Source of the DNA: Piliocolobus tephrosceles
Lineage: Eukaryota; Chordata; Mammalia; Primates; Cercopithecidae
Assembly (NCBI RefSeq): GCF_002776525.5
Contig: NC_045447.1
Span: 24,301,002-24,365,001 of the forward strand
Length of the DNA stretch: 64,000 bases
Reading direction: 5' to 3'
Shown: one piece after another, positions 23,226 to 33,111 of the stretch
Numbering within the stretch: the first letter of the stretch is position 1
Layout of the letters: each line of letters opens with the position of its first letter
Notes under the pieces: model-generated
Told to the model about the DNA's origin: nothing
The model's database searches: none
Seen by the model: the letters and a program-made list of their open reading frames with translations, nothing else
Made by a program: the position numbers and the translations under genes

Positions 23226-23487
23226 GTTGGAGTGCAGTGGCACAAACATAGCTCACCACAGCCTTGATCTGCCAGGCTCAAGCAATTCTCCTACCTCAGC
23301 CCCACAAGCAGCTGGGACCACAGGCATGCACTGTCATGCCCGGCTAATTTTTTTAAAAATTTCTTGTAGAGACAGGGTCTCACTGTGTTGCCCAGGCTGG
23401 TCTCAAACTTCTGAGCTCAAGCAATCCTCCCACTTCAGCCTCCCAAAATGCTGGGATTTACAGGCATAGGCCACTGCTCCCCGCCTG
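23226..23487 (-). mobile_element. Alu (J-like), antisense, tail missing
   Basis: Starts inside the right arm ('ggagttggagtgcagtggc') and runs to 'gctccccgcc'. The T-rich tail and right-arm end are absent, so the copy is truncated at its 3' side. Confidence 0.85.
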
Positions 23488-23551
23488 GTATTAATAATTG
23501 TAATGATAATCCGAACAAACATTTTAATACTTTTAAAATGTTAAAGCCAGA

Positions 23552-23996
23552 GGCCGGGCGCGGTGGCTCATGCCTGTAATCCCAGCACTTTGGGAGGCCG
23601 AGGCGGGCAGATCATGAGGTCAGGAGATCGAGACCATCCTGGTGAACATGGATCAATCTACCCCAAACCTCAGCAACACACAATGTACCCATGTAACAAA
23701 CCTGCACATGTACCCCTGAATCTAAAATAAAAGTTGAAGGCCAGGCACGGTGGCTCACACCTGTAATCCCCACACTTTGGGAGGCCGAGGCGGGCCTAAC
23801 CCTGTCTCTACTAAAAATACAAAAAAAAAATTAGCCAGGCGTGGTGACAGGTGCCTGTAGTCCCAGCTATGCTACTCGGGAGGCTGAGGCAGGAGAATAG
23901 TGTGAACCCAGGAGGCGGAGCTTGCAGCGAGCTAAGATTGCGCCACTGCACTTCAGCCTGGGTGACACAGTGGGACTCCATCTCAAAAAAAAAAAA
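23552..23996 (+). mobile_element. Alu interrupted by a copied L1/Alu junction
   Basis: The Alu starts 'ggccgggcgcggtggctc'. At 23649 ('ctggtgaacatgg') it is broken by about 146 bases and resumes at about 23797 with 'ccctgtctctactaaaa', then runs to a normal end and A tail. Host positions on the two sides are nearly contiguous, so this is one Alu with an insert. Confidence 0.85.
23650..23796 (+). repeat. Duplicated segment copied from 22472-22618
   Basis: The segment matches 22472-22618 with about 6 differences in about 147 bases. It includes the L1 3' end and the first ~58 bases of the adjoining Alu. It has no target duplication and no poly(A) at its right edge, so it did not arrive by retrotransposition. 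Confidence 0.85.
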
Positions 23997-23999
23997 AAA

Positions 24000-24368
24000 T
24001 CTTAAAGCTACATGAAGTTCAAATTTATATTTCTATATATATTGTTGTGGCTGAAAGGTACAAGGTGGTCAATTCAAAAAACTTTCAAGCAGAAAAATAT
24101 ATACCATATTAGAAAAAAAGTCTGTAGAAGAAGTAGAATGAGAAAAAAGAAAAATAGAGATTTTCCAACAGTTTGAGTTATTTTTTAGATGGAGGATGGT
24201 GGCTATCACATCACAATGGTATTTACATTCCATTGGATGTATTTTAAGAGATGATACAACAGCTTTATTTTTTATGTCAATATTTACAATGGGCCAGAAA
24301 TTGTATTCTTCATATTCATGTACACCTGAAATCAGGAACACTTTAAAGAAGTACAAAGTGGTAGATAA
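24000..24368. other. Unassigned AT-rich sequence
   Basis: No gene. The 95-residue minus-strand frame at 24069-24356 has no recognisable content. Confidence 0.4.
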
Positions 24369-24673
24369 TTTTTTTTTTTTAATTCTTTTTTTTTGAGACA
24401 GTCTTGCTCCGTCATCCAGGCTGGAGTAGAGTGGCTTGATTTGGGCTCACTACAACCTCTGGCTCCCGGGTTCAAGCAGCTCTCATGCCTCAGCCTCCAC
24501 AGTAGCTGGGACTACAGGTGCACGCCACCATGCCTGGCTAATTTTTGTATATTTAGTAGAGACAGGGTTTCACCATGTTGGCCAGGCTAGTCTCAAAGTC
24601 CTGACCTCAAGTGATCTGCCCGCCTCAGCCTCCCAAAGTTCTGGGATTACACTCATGAGCCACCACAACCAGA
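24369..24673 (-). mobile_element. Alu (S-like), antisense
   Basis: T run, 'tgagacagtcttgctccgtc', through 'gagccaccacaaccag'. The associated frames (24393-24714) are Alu translations. Confidence 0.95.
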
Positions 24674-24724
24674 CTCAAAATTTTTTTCAGGAACATGTGA
24701 GCAAAGTTTTTTGAAGACCATAGG

Positions 24725-25108
24725 CCTACTCAATTCCCATTCTCTCTCGTTTCTTTCTATTCCTTATGCCAAAGCTGTAGGCAATGATGTGTCCAGCTAA
24801 AGATCCACCTTTCCAAGTCTGTTTGCAGATACATATTATCAAATTCTGACCAATAAGCTGTGCATACTGCCATTCCTCTCTTTCATATTGAATGTGAACC
24901 TCTAGCAGACAGCTTGACCCCTGCATGAAGAATAGCAATAGTGAAAACACAGAAGTAACCTGAGTTCTCGATAACTCTGTGACCCAAACTACCTACCTCC
25001 AGATTTCCTTTAGGTAAAGAAGAGCAAATCCATTTATGTTTCAGTTACTGTTATTTAGGATTTTCTGTTATACATGGCCAAATCTAATCCTGACCGATAG
25101 AGTGGCTG
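24725..25108 (+). mobile_element. MLT-type LTR remnant
   Basis: The right end 'gtttcagttactgttattta', 'gttatacatggcc' and 'aatctaatcctgaccgata' is the typical close of an old MaLR LTR in sense. The left part is weakly similar. Confidence 0.45.
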
Positions 25109-25114
25109 TAGCAT

Positions 25115-25520
25115 ACATTATATAATCAATCAGATGTTGAACATTTAGATTATTGCCAGATTTTGCTATTTATTATACATCACACTGTGATCCTTATTTG
25201 ATGTATCTTCAAACATATTCAGAGTTATTTTTCCAGGAGATAATCTAAGAAGTAAATTCTGGATCAAGAATGTTTAGATACATATTGCAAATATTTTCCT
25301 TCACAAAAGCTAATTTATATTTATGTCAGTAGTGTATGAGACAGCAGAATTCCACATTCTTTCATCATCATTGGGCAGTCCTTTTTTCTAAATATTTGCA
25401 ATTTGATAAGAAAGAAAAAAAAGGTTTGTTTGTACTTTTTGATAATTAATAAACTTTATTTATCTGCCATTGGATAAAATTGCCATTTTACTTTTATTAT
25501 TTTTTAAAAATTAAGAAAAG
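25115..25520 (-). mobile_element. Old L1M fragment, antisense
   Basis: 'gttgaacatttagattattg', 'agaagtaaattctggatca' and 'agtagtgtatgagacagc' correspond to the complement of late ORF2 in L1M elements. Confidence 0.6.
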
Positions 25521-25537
25521 GAGCCAAAAGTATTTTT

Positions 25538-26776
25538 TATTTTAAATGTTTTTATTTCATTTTTCCATAAGTTATTGGGGTAACAGGTGGTATTTGGTTA
25601 CATGAGTAAGTTCTTTAGTGGTGATTTGTGAGATTTTGGTGCACCCACCACCCAGGCAGTATACACTGCACCATATCTGTAGTCTTTTATCCCTCACCCC
25701 CCTCCCACTCTTCCCCCTAAGTCCTCGGAGTCCATTATATCATTCTTATGCCTTTGTGTCCTCATAGCTTAGCTCCTACATATCAGTAAGAACATACGAG
25801 GTTTGGTTTTCCATTCCTGAGTTACTTTGCTTAGAATAATAGTCTCCAGTCTCATCCAGGTCACTGCAAATGCAGTGACCATTTTTCATTTCATTTTATG
25901 GCTGAGTAGTATTCCATCATCTATATATACTACAGTTTCTTTATCAACTCGTTGATTGATGGGCATTTGAGTTGGTTCCACGATTTTGCAATTGTGAATT
26001 GTGCTGCTACAAACAGGCATGTGCAAGTATCTTTTCCAAATAATGACTTATTTTCCTCTGGGTAGATACCTAGTAGTGGGTTTGCTGGATCAAATGGTAG
26101 TTCTACTTTTAGTTCTTTAAGGAATCTCCACACTGTTTTCCATAAAGGCTGTACTAGCTTATATTCCCATCAACAATGTAGAAATATCCCCTGATCACTG
26201 CATCCATGCCAACATCTACTGCTTTTTGATTTTTGATTATGTCCATTCTTGCAGGAGTAAGGTGGTATCGCATTGTGGTTTTGATTTGCATTTCCCTGAT
26301 CATTAGTGATGCTGAGCATTTTTTCATATGTGTGTTGGCCATTTGGATATCTTGAGAGTTGTCTATTCATGTCCTTAGCCCACTTTTTGATTGGATTGTC
26401 TGTTTTTTTCTTACTGATTTGAGTTCGTTGTGGATTCTGGATATTAGTCCTTTGTCAGATGTGCAGATTGTGAAGATTTTCTCCATTCTGTGGGTTGTCC
26501 GTTTAGTCTGCTGACTGTTCCTTTTGCCATGCAAAAGCTCTTTAGTTTAATTAGGGGCCCCAGCTATTTATCTTTGTTTTTATTGCAGTTGCTTTCAGGT
26601 TCTTGGTCACGAAATCCTTGTTTAAGCCAGTGTCTAGAAGGGTTTTTCCAATGTTATCTTCCAGAATTTTTATAGTTCCAGGTCTTAGGTTTAAGTCCTT
26701 AATCCATCTCGAGTTGATTTTTGTATAAGATGAGAGGTGAGGATCCAGTTTCGTTCTCCTACATGTGGCTAGCCAA
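25538..26776 (-). mobile_element. 5'-truncated LINE-1, antisense, 17-bp TSD
   Basis: A 1.24 kb L1 (PA/PB age) whose 3' end is at the left ('ttattggggtaacaggtgg') and whose interior covers the end of ORF2 ('ccattcttgcaggagtaagg', 'tagtcctttgtcagatgtg'). Both sides carry a perfect target duplication 'gagccaaaagtattttt' at 25521-25537 and 26777-26793. Minus-strand frames of 60-67 codons (25930-26133, 26154-26342) are ORF2 pieces. ORF2 is broken and the copy is inactive. Confidence 0.95.
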
Positions 26777-26879
26777 GAGCCAAAAGTATTTTTGTTTCAG
26801 ATTATTTTAAGGTTGGAATACTACAAGTGAAGCTACCTCTAGGATCTCTGTTTATATAAAGCTTCATTGCAACAGGGAA

Positions 26880-26962
26880 GTTGTCGGTCTCACACTGTGT
26901 CCATTGCCTGGCAAGTAGTAGGCAACTCATTGAACATTTGTTGAATGCATGAAAGCCATTAT
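26880..26962 (+). mobile_element. LINE-2 3' end, sense
   Basis: 'cattgcctggcaagtagtag' then 'tgaacatttgttgaatgca' is the sense L2 tail. Confidence 0.7.
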
Positions 26963-27075
26963 TTTATTACATTATATGACTTTGAGCAAGTAGTTTTCTA
27001 ATCAGTTTCCCAGTTCATAAACTAACAAGATTGAATAAATCTATGTCATGGTCTCTTCCAAGTCCAACAATTTTT
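26963..27075 (+). mobile_element. MIR-like fragment, sense
   Basis: 'tatgactttgagcaagtag' and 'tggtctcttccaagtccaa' resemble an ancient MIR-related repeat of the kind that also appears at 28405 (opposite strand) and 40075. Confidence 0.4.
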
Positions 27076-27364
27076 TATTCAAAGAGAGATCCAAGTAATG
27101 CCCATAAAGCATCAGATGGGAAAGACTCCCTTCCTTTGCAACTATTTCTACTGATCAGAAGAACCAGAGGCAAAAAAATAACAATAGAAAATTGGAATTT
27201 AACATTCCTTTGTGCTCCTCTTCTTCCAAATTACTAGACAATAAAAGAGTTACAAAGGCAGTAAGAAACACAGAGAAAGTCCCTCCTCCCTTGAATTTGC
27301 CCTTTGAGGACTAGTGGTGGTTCCTAGTTCCAGCCCAAAGTCCATATTCTCTTGTTCTGTGGGG

Positions 27365-27545
27365 GCCCAGACTTTGAAGTCAGAGAGAGCTGGGTTTCAT
27401 TGAGCAAGTCATCAAACTCCCCAAGCCTGTATTCCTTATATGTAAATTAGGGATAACAATACCCATCCCATAGGATTAAATAAGATACATGCCCAACACA
27501 AAGCCCACTGTATAGGAGACGCTCAGTCAATATTAGTTTCCGTGG
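27365..27545 (+). mobile_element. MIR, sense
   Basis: 'agactttgaagtcagagaga', 'gagcaagtcatcaaactcc', 'taaattagggataacaatac' and 'gagacgctcagtcaatatt' follow the MIR consensus. Confidence 0.75.
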
Positions 27546-28401
27546 TGGTGCCCAATTCCGAACATCTGAGGTGCCAAGCAGCTGTAGCAGTGGGTTTTTT
27601 TCTAGAAAAGCCCCCACATTGGAATTAGTCATGGTTTCTGGCTACACAATTTCAGATTCTCACTCTTTGTCTCTCCTGGAGATTCTGAGAGTTTCCTAAT
27701 ACCCTTTCAAAAATTCCTTTGCTACTTAAATGAGCCAGAGTGGATTCCGCTGTCTGCAACGTAGAATCAGGACCATTGCAGTTCCTACGGAAGTTCACAT
27801 TTAACAGATCATTTAATCCAAATCCGAAAAGACGAGCTTCATTGGAAAGAAGTGTTTGTCTATCCATGCAGTGCGGCTCCTAGCCCTGATTCTAACATGG
27901 TTTCCTATTTTGCCTTAATCAATTCATGCGTAAATTGTCTTATTAGTTCAGCAGGATCCCTTAGAAACAGAGGTAGCCTCTCGAGATCCCCTGGAAAAGG
28001 CCCAGAGGGACAAGTCACAGATGGAGAGGTAACGTCTTGAGCCCACCACTGGAAACCCACCTAGTCCAAGGTAAGTCCTTTCAATTCCTTAAGTCCTGGT
28101 TCCCTGTGAAATAAGAAGCTAGCATATGGCCCAGGGAATTGATGCGAAATCAAAAAGAAAATGTACGTGAAGAGCCCAGGTCAATCGCAGATACAAGAAG
28201 CAACTTAAATAGTGTCCACCTCATGTCTTTTCCCCAGAAGCAGGGATTGAGTCATGGCTTCCTCTTCCAGGGCACTTAACGGTAGTGATTAGGTCTCTTG
28301 GACCGGGGCAGGACCAACACGTGGGGAATATCGCCCTCTGGTGGGCTTAAATGGAAAGGCTATGGTTTTCAAACGGGCTGCAAGGCTACAAAAACAGAAC
28401 T
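27546..28401. other. Repeat-poor block with CTCF-like site
   Basis: About 0.85 kb without assigned repeats. It contains a donor-like 'ccaaggtaagtcc' (GT at 28071) and, at 28332-28345, a CTCF-like core. A plus-strand frame at 27852-28040 has no known domain. This is one of the more plausible places for a functional element, but no gene is claimed. Confidence 0.4.
28330..28348 (-). promoter_or_regulatory. CTCF-like binding motif
   Basis: On the minus strand 28332-28345 reads 'cccaccagagggcg', which fits every position of the known core CCASYAGRKGGCR. It lies in a repeat-poor stretch. Occupancy cannot be judged from sequence alone. Confidence 0.5.
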
Positions 28402-28620
28402 CAGAATCATGGAATTTCAGAAGTGAAAGAGATCTTTGACACCATTTAGTCTAACATCCTCATTTACTGATGGGACAGTGAAAGACCCAAGAGTGAGAGT
28501 GACTTACCTAAGGTCACACCAAGGACAATTGTCAGAATCAGGGCCAAACCTCAAACCCTCGACCTGCCTCCAGGGCGGAGGTCCTTCTCTCTGCCATGAA
28601 ACACCAAACCTTCATGTTTG
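28402..28620 (-). mobile_element. Ancient MIR/L3-like repeat
   Basis: 'agaatcatggaatttcagaa', 'catcctcatttactgatggg' and 'taaggtcacaccaagg' follow a very old mammalian repeat pattern (complement of the MIR-like tails above). The family is not certain. Confidence 0.45.
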
Positions 28621-28852
28621 TAGTTCATATCCCTACATCCCTGAGCCATTGACCCAGCTCAGCCATGCTGGCAGCAGCAGCATGTTAGCTGGATTCTGCC
28701 CAAGATTGGGTAATTTCCCCACCTAGTTATATTGTTGAAAAGTTATGTTACTTCTCTTTAAAACATACCATGTTAATGTTTTGCTTTTGATACAGACAAC
28801 CCAAGCTATAACTATGGCAACTTCTTGGAAACATGGAAAGAAAACACTTCTA

Positions 28853-29170
28853 GGCCGGGTGCGGTGGCTCACGCCTGTAATCCTAACACTTTGGGAGGCT
28901 GAGGCAGGTGGATGACAAAGTCAAGAGATCAAGACCATCCTGGTCAACATGGTGTAACCCCGGCTCTCCTAAAACTACAAAACTTAGCTGGACATGGTGG
29001 TGGCGCACCTGTAATGCCAGCTACTCATGAGGCTGAGGCAGGAGAATGGCTTGAACCCGGAAGGCAGAGGTTGCAGTGAGCCGAGATCGCACTACTGCAC
29101 TCCAGCCTGGGCAACAGAGTGAGTGAGACTATGTCTCTATTACAAAAAAAAAAAAAGAAAAGGAAAGAAA
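28853..29170 (+). mobile_element. Alu (S-like) with target duplication
   Basis: Full Alu. 'aagaaaacact' occurs on both sides (about 28838-28848 and 29171-29181). Confidence 0.95.
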
Positions 29171-29181
29171 AAGAAAACACT

Positions 29182-29521
29182 AGTAAGCATAACTGGATAA
29201 TTCTAAGAGAAAAGAACAACAGAATACCTGATTTCTACACAAGTTAGAGAAAGACCCTTTATTTTAAACACCAATCTCTGCCACAGGTGATTATCCATGA
29301 AGCTAGAACAGTTCAGAGGGCTTCAAAGCAAATCCTCCTCATGCTCACACAGCTGCCACCCCACACATGATTTCCATAAGAACCCACACTCAAGCAGTTC
29401 CAATTCACCATTTTAATAAATGCCAAAAGCAGTCATGTTGGGTCTTTGCAATGGAGAGGAAATGTCATTTTTAATGGGATTTTTGGAAGTCTTTACTTTC
29501 TAAGTCCCTTTGGAAACTAAA
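29182..29521. other. Unassigned sequence
   Basis: No gene or confident repeat. Confidence 0.4.
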
Positions 29522-29550
29522 ACACACACACACACGCACGCACACACACA
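29522..29550. repeat. (CA)n microsatellite
   Basis: About 14 CA units with two CG interruptions. Confidence 0.9.
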
Positions 29551-29740
29551 GAGGGAAAACTTCAACCAAAGTAGGATTCAAATAAGCCACCCGACTTCTG
29601 TCCCCAGAAAGCAGGTGGGGAAAAAAGTGGTAAGTAGGTGAGGTAATGGATATGTTAGTTTGATTTAATATTTTATGACATATATATATGTAACCATCAC
29701 ATTATACCTCTTAAACAGATACAATTATTATTTGTCAATT

Positions 29741-29980
29741 GAAAAAAGAAAAGAAAGGAAGGAGGGATAGAAAAGGAAGGAAGGAAGGAAGGAAAGAAAG
29801 AAGGAGGGAGGGAGGGAAAGCAAGAAGGAGGGAGGGAGGGGGGGGAGGGGAGGCAGAGAGGAGGGAGGGAGGGAAGGAAGGGAGGGGAGGGGAGAGGAAG
29901 GTAGGGGAAAAGAGGGGAGGGGAGAAGAAGGTAGGGGAAAAGGGGGGGGAGGAAGGAAGGGAAGGAAAGAAAAAGCAAGA
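29741..29980 (+). repeat. Polypurine GGAA/GGGA tract
   Basis: About 240 bases that are almost wholly A and G on the plus strand, passing from (ggaa)n to (gggga)n with runs of up to 8 G. The Lys/Arg/Gly-rich plus frame and the Pro/Ser/Leu-rich minus frame of 104 codons over it are artefacts of the repeat. Confidence 0.95.
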
Positions 29981-30099
29981 GAGACCTTGAGTGAGTCACT
30001 TGTCCTCCCACTCTCTGCCTGGCCTAGCTTTCTCGTTGATAGTAGAGGGCCATCAGGTAGGCCCTGCTAGCCTTGCAGGGCTATGGAGAGAATCTAGTG

Positions 30100-30423
30100 C
30101 TGGAGTCCCCAGCCTCCAGGCAGTGGAATGGTACTGGTCTGTGGCCTGTTAGGAACCAGGTCACACAGCAGGAGGGGGGCGAGCATTACCACCTGAGGTC
30201 CCCCCCGTCAGATCGGCAGCAGCATTAGATTCTCATAGGAGCACAAACCTTACTGTGAACTGCGCGTGAGAGGGATCTAGGTTGTGCCCTCTTTATGAGA
30301 ATCTAATGCCTGATAATCTCAAATGGAGCAGTTTCATCCCGAAACCATCCCCCCAACCTTGTCCGTGGAAAAAATGTCTGCCACAAAACCAGTCCCCAGT
30401 GCCAAAAATGTTAGGGACCACTG
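30100..30423. mobile_element. Complete hAT-type DNA transposon
   Basis: A 324-bp element flanked by a perfect 8-bp duplication 'atctagtg' (30092-30099 and 30424-30431), the size typical of hAT insertions. Its ends are imperfect inverted repeats (left 'ctggagtcccc', right complement 'cagtggtcccta'). Inside, 'agattctcatagg' and 'tatgagaatctaatg' form an inverted pair. It has no transposase and is non-autonomous (Charlie/Tip100-like). Confidence 0.85.
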
Positions 30424-30584
30424 ATCTAGTGGACCTTATCCAAAGATCACAAAGCATCACAAATGTACAGATTTTTAATCACCCATAGTGGAAAAACCTG
30501 GCCATTCCTCTCATTTCTTGATGAATCCCTGAAGCTTAGCCTGATTCAATGCTCTATCTCTTTACTATTATCACTCAATACTAA

Positions 30585-30815
30585 TAATAGCTGATAGTAG
30601 CATTATTTTATGAGGTTTGCATGAGTTAAATCAACCACCACAAAAACTATAAAGATGTCACTATTAATTATTAGCACTCCAAAGACGGAAAATCTTAGGC
30701 TCAGAGAGGTTAAGTAACTTATCCAAGATCACACAACTCATAAGTGGAAGAGTGAGGGTTGAACTCAAGTCCACCCAACTTCAGAGTCCATGCTTTTAAA
30801 CCCAACCCCACTCTG
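30585..30815 (-). mobile_element. MIR, antisense
   Basis: 'tcagagaggttaagtaactt', 'agatcacacaactcataag', 'gaactcaagtccacccaac' and 'agagtccatgcttttaaac' give an almost complete MIR complement. Confidence 0.9.
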
Positions 30816-31131
30816 AAGATCATCAATTATCTGTGTGGATGCAGACCAACTTCGTTGTCATCCTAGTTAAATCACAGCAGGGACTAGGACTTCGGGTATC
30901 AAAAGTCAAAAATCACTCCAAAGGTTCTGTTTGGGTTTGAGCCCTGGGTGGTATTCCCCCAGAGGCAATTCTAAATTAAGTTTTCATCATCGTTCTAAAC
31001 ATTTTTGTGTCACTCTGCCTCCTTCTAGCAACATAGGCTCAGATACTTAATCAGAGCCTGATGGGAAGTAACACCACATTGGGAGCACATTTGGCTTTTT
31101 CTCCTTCTGAAAGCAATTTGATATTTTTAGA
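30816..31131. other. Unassigned sequence
   Basis: No gene or named repeat. Confidence 0.4.
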
Positions 31132-31370
31132 AAGAATAAAGGCTTGGGAGTAAGACAGACCTGGATTAGAGACCCAACTCTGCTGTCTCTTCTACCTGTG
31201 CGATCTTGAATGTTATTCACTCCGGGCCTCATTCCCCTAAACTTGAGAAATGTAGAGAATAACATCAGCATCATATTGTTGCTATGAGGATTAACTCAGC
31301 CTCAGCTAGAGTTTTTATCACTGTGTCTGGGAAGCACATAGCAGGCATTTCAGAAATGACAGCAATTAGT
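31132..31370 (+). mobile_element. MIR, sense
   Basis: 'acagacctggattagagacc', 'tgttgctatgaggattaac' and 'agcacatagcaggcatttc' are MIR. Confidence 0.8.
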
Positions 31371-31494
31371 AGACAATCAACCTGCCAATACAGAGGGTTC
31401 CTTTTCTCTTGTGCCAACCCCAGTAGCAAGAGGTGAGAGCAGACGTTGGGGGAGAAGGAGACAAACATCTGTGACCCACAGCATCTCATAGCAA

Positions 31495-31605
31495 GACATC
31501 CATGGGTTTTGGACTGATTCCCAGCTCTGTTTTGTGGCTTGGGCAAATTACTCAATTTCGCTGAGTCTCAATTTCCTTCCCCGTAAATGGAAGCAATATA
31601 TCTTC
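31495..31605 (+). mobile_element. MIR fragment, sense
   Basis: 'ttcccagctctgttttgtgg', 'gcttgggcaaattactcaat' and 'ctcaatttccttccccgt' are the MIR core. A second MIR in the same orientation lies just upstream. Confidence 0.75.
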
Positions 31606-31989
31606 ATTATATACCTTCACACTGTTTACCATCTAGTCCACAAATCAGGATATAGACATGAAAATAAAAGAAAGATTACAACATCTCACATATGAGCTTT
31701 TAAAGATACTTCAGTGAAAGCTACTGAGTTAAAGATTCTGAACTACCTTTATTTATCATAAGAAATGAGATAAGCTAAGGGAATTGTTAATGATACAATA
31801 AAAGATCAGCTTTCTGGAATGTTCTATGACTATATTGTTTCAAACAAAAAAAATTTATTTGTTTAATTTTAGCCAAAGAGAGAATTATGTTCAAGCATAT
31901 TTTACATTTGTACATATCCTTCAAACTTTTTGAATTATAAAAGCATTATAGGTACATAACTAAGAGAAGCTACTGTAATATACAATAGG
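31606..31989. other. Unassigned AT-rich sequence
   Basis: No gene. It may be old L1, but no clear motif is seen. Confidence 0.35.
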
Positions 31990-32640
31990 AGACATGTAAA
32001 AGAATGTTAAAAACAACATTGTTTATAACATAGACAACTGCAAGGAACCCAACTATCTACCAACAGATAATAATAAATAAATTATGGTTTTGTTTTTTGG
32101 TTTTTTTTTGTTTTTTTTTTTTTTGTTTGTTTGTTTGAGACAGAGTCTTGCTCTGTCGCCCAGGCTGGAGTGCAGTGGTGTGATCTCAGCTCACTGCAAC
32201 CTCCACCTCCCGGGTTCAAGAGATTCTCCTGCCTCAGCCTCCCTAATAGCTGGGACTACAGGCACACACCACCACACCCAGCTAATTTTTGTATTTTTAG
32301 TGGAGACAGGGTTTCACCATGTTGGCCAGGATGGTCTCAATCTCTTGACCTCGTGATCCACGCCCTTTGGCCTCCCAAAGTGCTGAGATTACAGACATGA
32401 GCCACTGCACCTGGCCCTAAATTATGTATTTATGCAATGGAACACTGTACAGTGAAGAAAATGAAATTATAGCTCCAGGCAGCATGGATAAATCCTAGAA
32501 GCATAATATTGAATGAAAAGAACCAACTCATGGAGTACTACATGTAAGCATGATACCACTTTTGGAAAGTTAAAATACAAACAATCCTAAATTAGATAAT
32601 GTTTAGGGGGTACCTAGAGAAGTACTGAAGCCCTATTGTT
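31990..32640 (+). mobile_element. L1M fragment, sense, split by an Alu
   Basis: 'caactatctaccaacagata' on the left and 'tatgcaatggaacactgtac', 'gaaccaactcatggagtac' on the right are the old L1M late-ORF2/3' text. The Alu at 32087-32416 divides it. Confidence 0.65.
32087..32416 (-). mobile_element. Alu (S-like), antisense, with TSD
   Basis: Full Alu. 'taaattatg' occurs at 32078-32086 and 32418-32426. Frames at 32084-32400 are Alu translations. Confidence 0.95.
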
Positions 32641-32653
32641 AAAAAACAAAGAA

Positions 32654-32965
32654 GGCCGGGCGCGGTAGCTCACACCTGTAATCCCAGCACTTTGGGGGGC
32701 CGAGGTGGGCGGATCACCTGAGGTCAGGAGTTTGAGACCAGCCTGGCCAACATGGCAAAATCCCGTCTCTACTAAAAAGTACAAAAATTAGCCAGGCGTG
32801 ATGGCGGGCGCCTATAATCCCAGCTACTTGGGAGGCTGAGGCAGGAGAATCGCTTGAACTCAGCAGGCGGAGGTTGCAGTGAGCCAAGATCACACCACTG
32901 CACTCCAGCCTGGACAACAAGAGCGAAACTGTCTCAAAAAAAAAGAGGAAAAGAAAAAAAGAAAT
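32654..32965 (+). mobile_element. Alu (S-like), sense
   Basis: Full Alu from 'ggccgggcgcggtagctc' to an A-rich tail with g interruptions. Confidence 0.95.
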
Positions 32966-33111
32966 GATTCTTTTAAATGTCAGGGTAGAACTTCCTGCTG
33001 AAAGACAGGTGAAGAAATGGGATTAGGAGCAGCACGTAGATCAATTCAACAGTATTAGAAAAGTTCACTGTGAGCGGTGGGTTTATCCATTTAAACATGA
33101 TTCTTCATAAT

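Noticed and set aside
23552..23996. Two separate head-to-tail Alus
   Set aside because: The two Alu halves around the insert are contiguous in consensus position, so one interrupted Alu is simpler.
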